NCBI RefSeq assembly: GCF_046600735.1
Contig: NZ_JBJMAW010000013.1
Span: 1-64,000, forward strand
Source: Novilysobacter_A longmucuonensis
GTDB taxonomy: Bacteria; Pseudomonadota; Gammaproteobacteria; Xanthomonadales; Xanthomonadaceae
Length of the DNA: 64,000 bases
Reading direction: 5' to 3'
Shown: positions 15,432 through 26,500 of the stretch, one piece after another
Layout: every line of letters begins with the position of its first letter
How positions within the stretch are numbered: the stretch's first letter is position 1
The notes under the pieces: model-generated
What the model saw: the letters and a program-made list of their open reading frames with translations, nothing else
The model's database searches: none
Told to the model about the DNA's origin: nothing
Made by a program: the position numbers and the translations under genes

Positions 15432-18400
15432 CTACTCACCGGGATCCGCTCCACCATCCAAGCGACTGCGTACCAGTGCGTCGAGCTTGCCCAGCCGAAC
15501 GAACTGCGTCAGCACCGGACGCGGCACGCGGCGCATGAACGGGAAGATGCGCGGGCACACGTACAAGTCCTCGATCCGCTGCTCGACGGAGGGCCCGGCG
15601 GGCCACTTCAATAGCTCGAGCAGTCGCGCCGCATGGGTCTCCAGGAACGCGTGTCGACGTGCGATCTTCACTAACTGGCCCGTCGTCAGCGTCTTCCCGA
15701 AGACCTCTTCGCGAAGACGCCGCATGTCCTTGATGCAGAACGCCGGCTTGTTGTACTTGCACTCGACCATGAACCACCGGTTGTCCTCCGGACGGTAGGC
15801 CAACACGTCGAAATCGCCGACATCCTCGAAGCCTTCTTGCGGGAACCGCCGGTGGAAATCGACGCCGTGCTCGAAGTACGTCAGATGCCGGCCAAACACC
15901 TCCACGGCGCGCACTTCCAAATCATCTTCAATGTGCTTCTTGATCGAGGCGGCGACCTCTTCGATCTGGGGATACCCAAAGTCGGCCGGTGGGTAGCCGT
16001 CCGAAAACGTGCCATTCCAGATACCGAAGGCGCGATGCGCCGCCGCCGCACCCCACAACAGTCTGTCCTGCCCAATGCGCAGCACCGGACGAATGCCGTA
16101 GCGGTGCACGCGCTTGCGGTGCTCCCAGATGGGCACATCACCTTCCTCGAACTCGCGACCGGCCAGCACGCATACCCTGCTCGCGTCCAAGGTCAGAAAG
16201 TCCAAGGCTGCCTCTACTTCAGCCGGCGGCATGGGCAGTGGTACGTGCGCGACGAGCGTGGCCAGCACGTCCGCCTTTGACCCTTCGTACGACCACGCCA
16301 GCGGCACCGCCCCTTCCTTGGCACTCACCCACCGACCCAGAACCGCCAACACGGGCAACAGGGTGGCCAGGGAAAAACCGACACTGTTCACGAAGGCCGT
16401 ATTGAGCCGTTGCCGTTGCGCCTCGTCCATCGACGCGACGCGGTCTTCGTCATCGTCGCGCTCCAGTAGCTCGTTCGCGGCTTCGTGCTGGTAGGCCTGG
16501 TCATCGTCGCCTTCGTAGAAGACTTCGGGGATGAACTCGCTGTCCACGTCGACGCCGCCGACTTCCAGTTCGTTATGCAGGGTGTCGCTCGCCCCATATA
16601 GGACCAGCAGCCAATCCACTTGGGCAAGCAATCTTTGCCACTCCTCCACCGTGGGCACTCTGCCCCCCGATATGCCGCGGCTATACCCGAGCTCCAGCAG
16701 GTAGCGCACGTTCCGCGTCGCCCGAATGAACTCCTCGTACGCCTTGGCCTGCTCCTCGGTGCGATCGAACTCGACTTCGTGCGTAAGGCTCATGCGAAGC
16801 CGCGTGCTCTCGCGGTCGTACTTGGCCACCAAATGATCGAACTGCTCGACCGCAAGGCGAACGAGGGCTTGCCGATCAAGCTGGCGGAAGTGTTCGTGCA
16901 CCAACGACCGATAGCGATCTCGAATCTTGTCGATTACCGCCTTGGCCGGCTTGAGTTCGTAGCGACCGGGTGCGATGCCCTCGGCACGAAACTCCATTGC
17001 TAGACCGCGCCGAGCCAGCTTGAAGTGCTCAAGGTCAGCCGAGATCGGATGGGCGTGATCAGGCACGTCCACCTTTCGCTCCCGGTGCGAAAGGGTGAAG
17101 CGCGGCGTTCGGTCCGCCGTGGCCGCCAACGCGCGCAGCACCTGCTCATCGAGTGAAATTCCCAACAGTGCGCACGCGCCGCGGAGCCACTCGCCGGCGC
17201 AGAAGGCCTCGAACCGGGCATCGGAGGCATCTTCCAGGTCTAAGGCGACCTGAGCCAGGTCGACTTCGACTTCCAGGACCAGCGAATCGGCTTTGCGTTC
17301 GCGGATCTTCCACGAAGTTAGCAGCGGCTCGGTCGACGTCTCGCCGCCGCTTTCCGCGGGCAGGCGTTCCAGGCTGGCGCGGCAATGGGTCACGATTCGC
17401 TGGTGCGCGAACAGGTAGGCAGGAAACAACTCAGCCCGCTCATTCCACGCGTCCGCCACGCAATGGATGAACAACTCCAGCAAACGGCCGTGCCGAACCT
17501 CCAGGTCCTGGGCGTCGACATCGAGCAAGAAATGAAAGGTGGGCCCCACCCCATCGGCGCACCACGACAGCCACGGGCGGCCGCGATGGGTCAGCTTATG
17601 CAAGGTCTTGTCGGTGGGTTTCACCGACCACGTGGTGGGGTCGTCGTCAGGAAACTGGCGCGGCGCCGAGGCCCAGAATTCTCGAAGTGCTTCAAACCGA
17701 AAATTGGACCCGCCGTGCGGGTCGAGCATGATCATGGTTGGACGGATCGCGCCGCCGATGAGCACGCCGTGCGACTGTCGATACGCGGCGAAGTGGTCCA
17801 TCGGACCGGTGAACGGCGAGGCAGACTCCTCATTGGCATCGACAAAGGCGAAGTAGTCGTCAAAATCTTGCGATCGCTCGACCGACTCCACGATCGACAC
17901 CAAGTCCACGAGGAACAAAGTCTTGATGTTGGACGCATGCGGGAGCGCGACGGAAGCCCCGCCAGCGATGGGCGCGACGATGACCGCGAGCACGCGCACC
18001 GCATCTGGCGAGCGCCCCTGAAGCGGCATGTGCAGGATCTGGCCAGTGGCCAGGTTCTGCGCCACCAAGCCGCCATCTTCCTCGATCAAGGCGCGAAGCC
18101 GCTGCTCGGCCGCAAGCAACTCTTTCGTGCGCCGGACATCCACCAGGACCACCACCCACAGCGCGTTTCGCGTGCTGAGCAACGCGCCGACCTGCAGATC
18201 GGCCAGCTTCGGGTGGCGAAGCGACACGCGCAATGGGCCAGGGATGATGTCCGCCGGTCGAAAGCGCACTTCGAGGAAGCGGGCGGTTTGCGTCGATGTG
18301 TCTCGCTCCAACTGTCCGCTGGACCGGGCGTCGCGCTCTTCCCAGTGCTGGATCACCACGGCGCACAGACATCGCGGGCTGAGCGGGAAGCGTTTGCCGT

Positions 18401-19163
18401 CCAACTCGAGCCAGGCGAAGGGCAGCAGCTTGCCCGTCATGAACTTGGTCGTGAACGTAGCAGCGTCCAGCGACGGGATGGCACCGGGGCGAGCGATCAG
18501 CGCAGGACTTACGGCCAACCCGGCCGTCATGTCTGGAATCGCTTGCAAGACCTGTCGAGCCTGCGCCCAGAACTCTTCTGGCGGCACTTCGAGGTGGCCC
18601 GAATCGAGGCCGCTGACCTCATCCGATTGCGAAATGTTATCCAGCAGATGATCGTGCAGCGCAAGCACCGCACGCATGTCGTCGCGCCCCGCTGCGCCTC
18701 CGGCTCTTGCCAGGCGAAAGGCGTCGATGAAATCCGGCATTCGCTCGAAGGCGCCGCCGTACATCAGGCGATAGCTCTTGCCTTCAAAAACGGCGCGCAC
18801 CTGCCCCCAGTCTAACTCGGGCACGTAGTCGTCCGTCATGGGAAATGTGGGCAACAGCTCGTGCAAGCGCCTGATGAAGTCGCTGAATTGCGCATACGTA
18901 GCCAGGCGGCGATCGCCGAAGACGGGTGCCTTTACGGAGACGAAGACAGACAGCGCCAAGGCCTGACGGGTCTGCGCCGACAGGTTGGGCAGCCACAATT
19001 CGGCGATGAGCAGCGCGAGGTATGCGTCGATCGCGCTCACCGTGATCAGGTGAGCGCGAACGGCCTCAATGCTGCGATTCAGTGCCTTCTCCATGTCGCT
19101 TAGCGGGCGCTTTGGTGCCTGAAACGTGCGTCGATGACGCTTCTTGGGCTTGCGCTTGGACAT
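15432..19163 (-). CDS. Very large protein ending in a PD-(D/E)XK nuclease-like domain
   Basis: A 1243-residue protein starting MSKRKPKKRHRR, a strongly basic leader; an in-frame start at 19223 would add 20 residues without a better ribosome site. No known domain was recognised in the first 1000 residues, which are mixed alpha/beta with acidic patches (EGDDDQAYQHEAANELLERDDDED). Near the end, VGDFDVLAYRPED followed by WFMVECKYN fits the D...ExK active site of restriction-like nucleases. A Lys/Arg-rich helical tail follows (MRRLREEVFGKTLTT). It lies 220 bases downstream of the CHAT gene on the same strand with no island repeat between them, so the two may be one module. No ATPase motor or methyltransferase is attached. 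Confidence 0.55.
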   Translation of the reverse strand: MSKRKPKKRHRRTFQAPKRPLSDMEKALNRSIEAVRAHLITVSAIDAYLALLIAELWLPNLSAQTRQALALSVFVSVKAPVFGDRRLATYAQFSDFIRRLHELLPTFPMTDDYVPELDWGQVRAVFEGKSYRLMYGGAFERMPDFIDAFRLARAGGAAGRDDMRAVLALHDHLLDNISQSDEVSGLDSGHLEVPPEEFWAQARQVLQAIPDMTAGLAVSPALIARPGAIPSLDAATFTTKFMTGKLLPFAWLELDGKRFPLSPRCLCAVVIQHWEERDARSSGQLERDTSTQTARFLEVRFRPADIIPGPLRVSLRHPKLADLQVGALLSTRNALWVVVLVDVRRTKELLAAEQRLRALIEEDGGLVAQNLATGQILHMPLQGRSPDAVRVLAVIVAPIAGGASVALPHASNIKTLFLVDLVSIVESVERSQDFDDYFAFVDANEESASPFTGPMDHFAAYRQSHGVLIGGAIRPTMIMLDPHGGSNFRFEALREFWASAPRQFPDDDPTTWSVKPTDKTLHKLTHRGRPWLSWCADGVGPTFHFLLDVDAQDLEVRHGRLLELFIHCVADAWNERAELFPAYLFAHQRIVTHCRASLERLPAESGGETSTEPLLTSWKIRERKADSLVLEVEVDLAQVALDLEDASDARFEAFCAGEWLRGACALLGISLDEQVLRALAATADRTPRFTLSHRERKVDVPDHAHPISADLEHFKLARRGLAMEFRAEGIAPGRYELKPAKAVIDKIRDRYRSLVHEHFRQLDRQALVRLAVEQFDHLVAKYDRESTRLRMSLTHEVEFDRTEEQAKAYEEFIRATRNVRYLLELGYSRGISGGRVPTVEEWQRLLAQVDWLLVLYGASDTLHNELEVGGVDVDSEFIPEVFYEGDDDQAYQHEAANELLERDDDEDRVASMDEAQRQRLNTAFVNSVGFSLATLLPVLAVLGRWVSAKEGAVPLAWSYEGSKADVLATLVAHVPLPMPPAEVEAALDFLTLDASRVCVLAGREFEEGDVPIWEHRKRVHRYGIRPVLRIGQDRLLWGAAAAHRAFGIWNGTFSDGYPPADFGYPQIEEVAASIKKHIEDDLEVRAVEVFGRHLTYFEHGVDFHRRFPQEGFEDVGDFDVLAYRPEDNRWFMVECKYNKPAFCIKDMRRLREEVFGKTLTTGQLVKIARRHAFLETHAARLLELLKWPAGPSVEQRIEDLYVCPRIFPFMRRVPRPVLTQFVRLGKLDALVRSRLDGGADPGE

Positions 19164-19383
19164 GAACGCCGTTGTCCGGATTCGGTCAGTCGAAACTGTC
19201 GTCGATGCGGCTCGCCGAAGCAATCACCCCAAGCCCACAGCGCGACCGTAAATTTCTCACATCCGCCCGTGTATCGGCTGGCTAGCGCTCGCTGCGGTCG
19301 GACGCCGTTCTCGCAGGAGCGATATAGCGTCCAGCGCGTTGGCACACGACATTGATGTGAATCGCCCCGGGTTTCGTAGACAC

Positions 19384-22300
19384 CTATGCTACTGGCGGCT
19401 TCGTCAGCATCACATCGCCGTAGGCGATCATTGCCATCGCGTACTGCGGCACCTGTCCGAACTTCGCATCGACCGCGGCGTTGGCTACAAACGTCGCATC
19501 CAGCGCGGTCTGTCCCCGCTCCCACTCGGCCATGAACGTTTCCAGCCAGTACCCCGAAATGATCGGCGTCATCGGCCACGGCGAGGCAATGACCACACGC
19601 GAGCCGGCCATCAGTAGGAGCTTTGGTAGACCAATCGCCGTATTGGCATGCGGGTGCCGATCCACGCGGCCACCGCTGCAGATAAACAAGATCACCAACT
19701 CAGTCCCAGCCAACGCATGGGTCAATGCCCGCGGCGAGATCACCAATTCCTTCTCATCGGTCACCCGATGCAAAAAGCGACCGTCGGTGCCGACACTGCC
19801 ATGCGCCGCGATCACCGCGATTTGTGCATCGGCCAGATCATCGGGCAGCGACCCTCGGGTATCGACCTCAAAGCCGTGCTCCTGAAACGCCGTGTCGGTA
19901 CGCTGGATCACCGCCACCAGGGCACTGTTACCGACCACCTCGCCCGGATCGGATATCCACGCCACACGCCGGGCATTGGTCATCATTGGCCGCGCACGGG
20001 TGGAGTGCAGCCACGTCAGCGAAGGCACGTAGCCAATGGCCTGATGCTGGCCCCAGAACCCGTCGCCCTTGGCCATCAGGTTGAGCGGAATCTGGAGCAG
20101 CGCCGCCTCCCCCACCACGACCAGCTTGGTCGTCTCCGGCAGCGGTATGGCCACGGGCGCCATGGTCACGAAAATCTCGTTGTTACCCTCTTCGCGCTCA
20201 ATCTTCCCGTATCGAAGCGGGTACTTGTCGCTCCAAGTGGCCAGTGCCTCACCAAACGATCCCGTCTCACGGGCCGGCCGCTCCACCGTATCGCCTTCCT
20301 CGGTCGAGGTCAGCACCGTCAGTTCGCCATCGATGTCCAAGCCCATCATCATGGCCGCCCCCGCCGCGGGACGGATCTCATGCAGGTATTGCGAGGGCCA
20401 ACTCACGTCCAATACGCGATCGATCGCCGTCGGGTCCAACTCGCGATCCGCCAATAGCTCGATCGCCGTTGCCGCGTGCTCGGCAGACAGTGCTGTTTCG
20501 GACAGGATTCGTCGGGCGGCAAGCTCAGCGGCTAGAAGATCTCCCGGCGCATCGTCCGAGTGTCGCGCCACTTCCACGCGATTATGCAGACGCACCGCCT
20601 CTTCGATGGTCGGATGAGCGGCCGAGATCGCGTCCAAGTACGCCCGATCCGCGGCCGTTACCTGTTCCATCGCCGCCGCTTTTATCTCGTGGACGTGCCC
20701 AGGCACCACGCCGCCTACGCCTTCGAACAGTCCCATCGACTGCACCAGCAACGCAAGCGCCGGTATCGGCTCATCGTTCATGCCCTTGACCGAGGCGCAG
20801 TGATTGGCCGCGTCTTGGACGATCTGCTCGAGCATGGCCGGGGTACGGTCCTGCCTATCCATCAACCGCACCCCCAGCTCCAGAGATCGCATGCGCGCGT
20901 GTCCTGCCGGGTTGTTGGCGACCATTTCCTGCAGGCGCTTGAGCGGCACCAGCAGCTCCCGCGCGAAAGGGAACAGGCCCACGTCACGGACGCTACGGAA
21001 CAAGGTGTAGGTCTCCCACCACAGCGTCGGGGCATCGACCGGCACATCGATCGCGAACGCAGACGAGAGACCGATCAGCGCATCCACCGGATGCCGGGAG
21101 CGCTGATACAGGTCTGCATACGCGCCCCACGCCAGCCGGCCCCTGATCTTGGACGTACCGGCAAGTTCAAGAATCTGTTCGGCCAGGTCGCGGCTGCGTT
21201 GCACCTTACCGTCCATCGCCCGTCGGCTGGCGATCAGCCGGATCATATTGATGTCAGTGAGGGTATCAGGCACTTTCCTGGCGAGCATCGCACCCACAAA
21301 GGCCACGTTTTCTACATTGGCCGCCTTGTCAGGCTCCCACGTCTCGACCAGGTAGTCGACCGCCCCTGACATCGCCTCCAGCAGCGCGCCCGGGTCGTCC
21401 CCGCCGATGACAGCGTCAGGCAGTGCCGTGCTGCTCACATCAATGGCACGTGCTTGGCTCATCCACTGGTCAGCACGCCGCATGAACGCATTGAATTCCT
21501 GGGGCGAGGCGGCCTTCAACACCGGCGGATCGGTGATTACGGCCACGGCACGTGTGGCCAGCGCCATCGTCTGCGTCACGAGCAGCGGAAGGCCCCAGCT
21601 ACCACTGGTCTCGACACAGAACAGTCCACGAAAGTATTCCCGTAACTCTGGATCATCCGGGTGCGCGGCGACGTCGTCGCGCAGCCGCTGGAATACCTCA
21701 TCGTAGAAGCCTTCCTCCTGTACTTCCTTTTTTTCCAACAGCACGCGCTTGAGTGCAGCAATCAGCATCCAATTGATACGCCGGGCATGCGCACCGTCTG
21801 CGGAGGTCTGTATCGCCAACGCGATGGCCTTATCCGCCTCATTGAGAACCAGCAGCCGGTGCGTCCCGCATAGCCTGGCAAAATCGCGCTGCTCGACCGG
21901 CCAGGGATCGCTTACCTCGACCAGCGCCTCTACCCCTTTGGCGGAGAGATCGCGCAATGCGTTTGCAATGAGATTGTCGTGGCCGGTCAGTGTCATGTTG
22001 CGGATCACACGGCCGACCCGTTCATCGGACACCTCCCGACTCCAGCGCAGCAACAAGCGCGTCCGGTAGTCCGTCAGGGCCTCACTCTTCGGATACAGCT
22101 CCCGTAGGCGCTCATACACCAGCACCTCCAGCTCGCTGTCGTCCAACCAGGTGCACGATCCCAGTGTGCGTGCGAGGTGGGACTCCTCGGTCACTTCCCC
22201 TATGCCCTGCCTGATCAGCGTCTTCGCCGACTCGGCATCGCCTCCCTCCTGCGCCATCCACCCAAACCGGACCGCATTTTCGGCCGGCATCTTGACGCCA

Positions 22301-23154
22301 CTGGCGAGCAGCGCGCGGATTTCTTCGGCCGCCCGCCCCCGCTCCTTGCCCCGAAAGAGCACCTGGATCCTCAGTTGCCGCTTTAGGCCCGCACTCAGAT
22401 CAGACGCCTCGATCTGCGCCAACGCCTCCTCCGCACGCCCCGTCTCCGACAGGGCCGCCCAGTGCTGCATGTTCTCTGCTACAAAGGCGTTCTGCTGCAC
22501 CTCTCCGTCATAACCAAAGTTGGCGACGGCCAGATCGTAGATCGCCTCGATCGCGGCCTTGTTGGCGTCCCGCATCACGAGCAGACCGGGGATACTGAAC
22601 ATGATCGCGCTTTCATTGGTGTGCACATGCTCAATGCAGTCTGGAAGCCATGCGCTGACGTGAGGGACCCAGATATCCTCTGCCAACAGCACCGTGGCGC
22701 GCCCGTGCGGCGCACCGGCCACCGCTCTGGCATGCCGATAGATCTCCGCCATTGGCACCAAGATGAAGTCGCCGTCGGACCGCGCCACGTGGGCGAGCAA
22801 CGAGGCAGCGTTCACGTCTTCGCAGCGCACGATCGTCACGCGCCTTTTGATGACGTTCACTTCCTCAGGCAGCAGCGGTGAGCCTCGAAGTTCGCTGCCA
22901 CCTTGAGCGATCAGCGCGATGATGTCGTCATCGCTCTTTGCCCACGCAGCCATGGGCGGTGCGATCACCTCCACGCGCGGGAAGGCAGGCTTAACGTCGG
23001 GGGATTCGCACATCAGAATATGCGCCGTCGTCCTGCCTACTGCCGGATCGGTATCGACACCGATCAATAGCGTGGCGCGCTCAGCACTTCCCCCGTAGAT
23101 CGCAGCGGGATCAAAACCCGTAACGCGCGATGGGGTAGTTGTAATAGACGTCAC
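19384..23154 (-). CDS. CHAT-domain (caspase-like) peptidase with long helical repeat region
   Basis: This 1256-residue protein ends in a CHAT domain: His in QIAVIAAHGSVG (about residue 1118) and Cys in LVILFICSGGRVDRHP (about 1160) form the caspase-type dyad, and LMAGSRVVIASPWPM is the usual next strand. Residues about 230-950 are helical and TPR-like. The N-terminal 220 residues (ATLLIGVDTDPAVGRTTAH) look like an alpha/beta sensor domain. CHAT peptidases in bacteria are typically activated by partner sensors and cut a toxin precursor or essential protein. The neighbour downstream is the large nuclease-like protein. Island repeat copy 1 lies 272 bases upstream. Confidence 0.75.
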   Translation of the reverse strand: MTSITTTPSRVTGFDPAAIYGGSAERATLLIGVDTDPAVGRTTAHILMCESPDVKPAFPRVEVIAPPMAAWAKSDDDIIALIAQGGSELRGSPLLPEEVNVIKRRVTIVRCEDVNAASLLAHVARSDGDFILVPMAEIYRHARAVAGAPHGRATVLLAEDIWVPHVSAWLPDCIEHVHTNESAIMFSIPGLLVMRDANKAAIEAIYDLAVANFGYDGEVQQNAFVAENMQHWAALSETGRAEEALAQIEASDLSAGLKRQLRIQVLFRGKERGRAAEEIRALLASGVKMPAENAVRFGWMAQEGGDAESAKTLIRQGIGEVTEESHLARTLGSCTWLDDSELEVLVYERLRELYPKSEALTDYRTRLLLRWSREVSDERVGRVIRNMTLTGHDNLIANALRDLSAKGVEALVEVSDPWPVEQRDFARLCGTHRLLVLNEADKAIALAIQTSADGAHARRINWMLIAALKRVLLEKKEVQEEGFYDEVFQRLRDDVAAHPDDPELREYFRGLFCVETSGSWGLPLLVTQTMALATRAVAVITDPPVLKAASPQEFNAFMRRADQWMSQARAIDVSSTALPDAVIGGDDPGALLEAMSGAVDYLVETWEPDKAANVENVAFVGAMLARKVPDTLTDINMIRLIASRRAMDGKVQRSRDLAEQILELAGTSKIRGRLAWGAYADLYQRSRHPVDALIGLSSAFAIDVPVDAPTLWWETYTLFRSVRDVGLFPFARELLVPLKRLQEMVANNPAGHARMRSLELGVRLMDRQDRTPAMLEQIVQDAANHCASVKGMNDEPIPALALLVQSMGLFEGVGGVVPGHVHEIKAAAMEQVTAADRAYLDAISAAHPTIEEAVRLHNRVEVARHSDDAPGDLLAAELAARRILSETALSAEHAATAIELLADRELDPTAIDRVLDVSWPSQYLHEIRPAAGAAMMMGLDIDGELTVLTSTEEGDTVERPARETGSFGEALATWSDKYPLRYGKIEREEGNNEIFVTMAPVAIPLPETTKLVVVGEAALLQIPLNLMAKGDGFWGQHQAIGYVPSLTWLHSTRARPMMTNARRVAWISDPGEVVGNSALVAVIQRTDTAFQEHGFEVDTRGSLPDDLADAQIAVIAAHGSVGTDGRFLHRVTDEKELVISPRALTHALAGTELVILFICSGGRVDRHPHANTAIGLPKLLLMAGSRVVIASPWPMTPIISGYWLETFMAEWERGQTALDATFVANAAVDAKFGQVPQYAMAMIAYGDVMLTKPPVA

Positions 23155-23425
23155 GCGACTGTTCCTTGTCTGAAGTATGCGGATACTGGATCAATCGCGA
23201 CGCAAGACAACGCGATCGGCGCCCATACTGATAAAGCATGACGGGCTGGGGATTAGGGATACCACGGATGAACGCGGCATCTTGACCGACGTACTTATCC
23301 AGCATTCTGCACGACACCCGCCGGACTTGGCACAATTCGATCTTGGGGGCCGCCGAGTCGAGCTAGCAAACCGAAGTATTAGCAGCCCGTGCGTCGGTGC
23401 AAACTTCAATGCGGAAGCTGCCCTC

Positions 23426-23453
23426 CCCTACCCCCGATAAATCTTCCTAATCC
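23426..23453. repeat. Island repeat copy 1 (upstream of the CHAT gene)
   Basis: The copy reads CCCTACCCCCGATAAAT then CTTCCTAATCC. It matches copy 2 at 25 of 28 positions. GAAGCTGCC precedes it and an A/G-rich AAGCGG stretch follows about 35 bases on, as in other copies. The rest of the 400-bp gap 23155-23558 shows no gene. Confidence 0.7.
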
Positions 23454-23558
23454 TCTACCCCGCTAACGTTTGCTTTCGGCAAGAAGCGGCCGTTCGTATG
23501 TTGATCTTCAGCAGGGTGCCGCTGACACCGAGACAGCGCAAAACTCAGAAGCCGCCTC

Positions 23559-26500
23559 TCAACCCCTATAAAGATTCACCTTTATATCGTTACTAAAGAA
23601 ACGATCCTCACTCCATGAGGAAATAAGATCTCGTGCGTCAAGCCATGCCACTAGATCTAGGTTCTCTGGGCTGTTTTTCAGCCTTGGTGTCCTATATCCA
23701 GTTTTTATTTCCGAATATGGTTCCGGCAGTCTATCCAAAACAAGACGCACTTCGTCATCCGACATAAGCGAGTGGTATTTATTAAAAAGCGAGATCTGGG
23801 TCGCTATCGGAGCAGAGTTCGTTATCAACGATTGCGCGATACTTCCATTAAGGTTGGATATCTCAACGTTCGGGCTATCCAGAATCGGGCCGATAAGCGC
23901 TGACCGCTCGGGGAGGCTCACGAGCGCTCCTAGATCCATCAGTTTGACTATCTCGAGTTTGGCTGCTTGATCAATTTCAGACCTGAGAAGCTCTTCCCGG
24001 AAGTCATCGTCGAGGGCAAAGTTGGCGGGCGCGGCCAGGTATGTGTCAATGTTGGCCGCCACGAACAGCATCTGCAAACTCGTGTCGTCAGCGAGCTGAT
24101 CAAGACTCTCCTTAGTAAATTTGACTTTTCCCTCATCAATCAGGATTCGAAGCTTGGTTGCCCCGAGTTCTTGGGGCGGGTTCTTGAACGGCAGCGGCAG
24201 GGCGCGAACATACTCTCTATAGGAGGCATCAGACAGCGCGCCTGCCTCAACGATAAAACGTCGAAGAGGGCGTGAATCCAGGTCGCCTGGCATAGGGTCT
24301 TGCAGAATAACCGAACGGATAAAATCTCGATCAAGATATGCAACCAGGCTACCTGCATTGAACCCGTCAGCTCTCATGAAATCAAGGCAGTTCGCCCAAG
24401 TTGGTTCAATCACATTCGACTCGAACAGCATCGCGTGCCATTTCTCTGGCACATCCTCTAGATTCGATAGTATATTCGTCTGGCGTTCCAGAAACTTCCG
24501 AAGATCATCCGGATTAAGCGTCTCGTGGCAAACCACAGCTAGGATAGCAGGCTCATCTTCTTTGGAGTTTCTTTGGAGCCCCAAGAGGATATCTCGCAGG
24601 TAATGGTCAAAACTGCGCTCAACTCGCCCCATCAAAGGTGCGCTATTCGTTGAACGTATGATAGTAAAGTTTCTCTCCCGTAGCGGCTCGAGATCGCTCT
24701 CTCCCAGAATGGATTGGTAAGCGAACTCCAAGTTCGAAATCGTGAGCTTGAAACAACTCTCCTCGAACATGAAGCGTACGATTTCAGTGTGTTCTTTGAT
24801 CGCAGCCAGATCTTCGACCTCAAAATCGAGGCATCCAAGACGCTCCGGTGCTAGCTCGGGAAAATTCACCAAAATTCCCGGAAGGTTTGCGTCGACAAAT
24901 TCTGAAAGAGCGCTAAAATCCCTCGCAAGCGATTTGAGCGAGCTCAGCGGTAGATTCGCCACCAGCTGCGAAACGTGAGAGGTACTGTTGGCGCTGGCAA
25001 TGGCAGCTGGTACTAGGTCCTTCCAACTTTTGAACAACCCCGTAAGAAGCCCTGCAACATCACGGCCACTGGTATAATAAGCTTCCAAGAATTCTTCGCT
25101 TCTCTCAAATTCAGACGAGAGAAGCTCGAAAAACTTCCGCGACTGATCAGGGTAAAGACCCGGATCACTCAAAAGGCTATCAACAATCTTAACGTTCAAG
25201 GCATAACTTTGCCGGAAGTCCTCATCTCGCATCGCTGCGATGACTTCCTTAGGGTTGTCGATTGAAAAACTTGGCTCGGGGGTAACAAATGCCCGTATCT
25301 GGATCAAAAACCTATTGTCATTAGGCGACAGGCGGCCTGAGTGAAATAGTGAAGTGTACTGGTAGTAGGTGTCATCAAGATGGCCTTCTAGGATAAGAAA
25401 GCGAGCGAGCTCACCCTTCTCTCCGAAAGCTTTAAAAACATCCTCTACACGGTCAGCGTTCAAACGTAGCAGCTCATTGAGCTTTGCTGTGCGCAGCTTA
25501 GAGATCTTTGATCTGAGGTCCTGTATTCGGTGTAGGATCTTGTTCTTAGCTTCATCCGTCTTACTTTCGATCTCCTCCTTGCGTTCTAGGTAAGATTTTT
25601 GTGGGTCTACCTCGCTTTGCAACTTAGAAATATCGAACTGCTGAAATTGCCCCTGACCATAGCGGCAATATAGACGCTGCCCGCCAATCAGTTTCTCGAA
25701 CACATCGTGGCCGACAAGCTCCTGGGCCGCGATCAAGCTTTGCGGATTGATGCCGACGCCGATAAATCCAGCTGGAAGCATTTCGACCAGAGCCATAGCG
25801 TAGATTTGGCGCAGCTCTTTCAGGTCCGTAGGTGTCTGCCGCTCCGCGACTTCGAGTCGTCTTTCGAGATCTGCGATCTCGGTCCTGTATTCTGCCTCAC
25901 CTTCACGAATTAACTTATCTTGACGATTCAATATTTCCGCGAGATTGCCCGCCCCGCGGTGCAACTGCTCAAAGTCCCTTGGGTAGACATTTTTATAAAT
26001 CAGGATCGCGAGAAGCTTGCTTGCATCAAGAAGGCTCTCCCCGTCGGCCTCCAAGTGAGCCACATAAATGGCATATTCATTGAAGATGTTCTGAATCAAC
26101 CTAAGGTCGTTTAGGTAACGCGAGACCTCTCTGAGAAACTGCCGATCAAGGCGGCCATCGATCTCCAGCCTTCTTCCCTGCCTCAATACCATGTCGATCG
26201 AATTTGACGAATTGATAATCGGTATCACGGGAATGATAAATTCGAAGAACTTGGTTCGGTCTGTGTTGACAAACATGTCGTCACGCAAGGCGTAGATGAA
26301 CCTAACGGGGCGCTTTACACCCGCGTTCTCGTTCACGAGACTATTAAGCTCGCGCAGCGTCACAAAAATCTCGGCGTCGTTGAACCGATCTAGATCTTCA
26401 ATTATTACGAGATCATAGTCGGTTGACTGAAAGAAGTATATTATTTCGTCTAAATGACGATTCAGTACGGATGTTTGGTCCTCATGTGCGGGCCTTATCT

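Noticed and set aside
17385..18815. 476-residue plus-strand open frame
   Set aside because: It lies wholly inside the 1243-residue minus-strand gene, is Arg/His/Gln-rich without domain patterns, and is a shadow of high GC in third positions.
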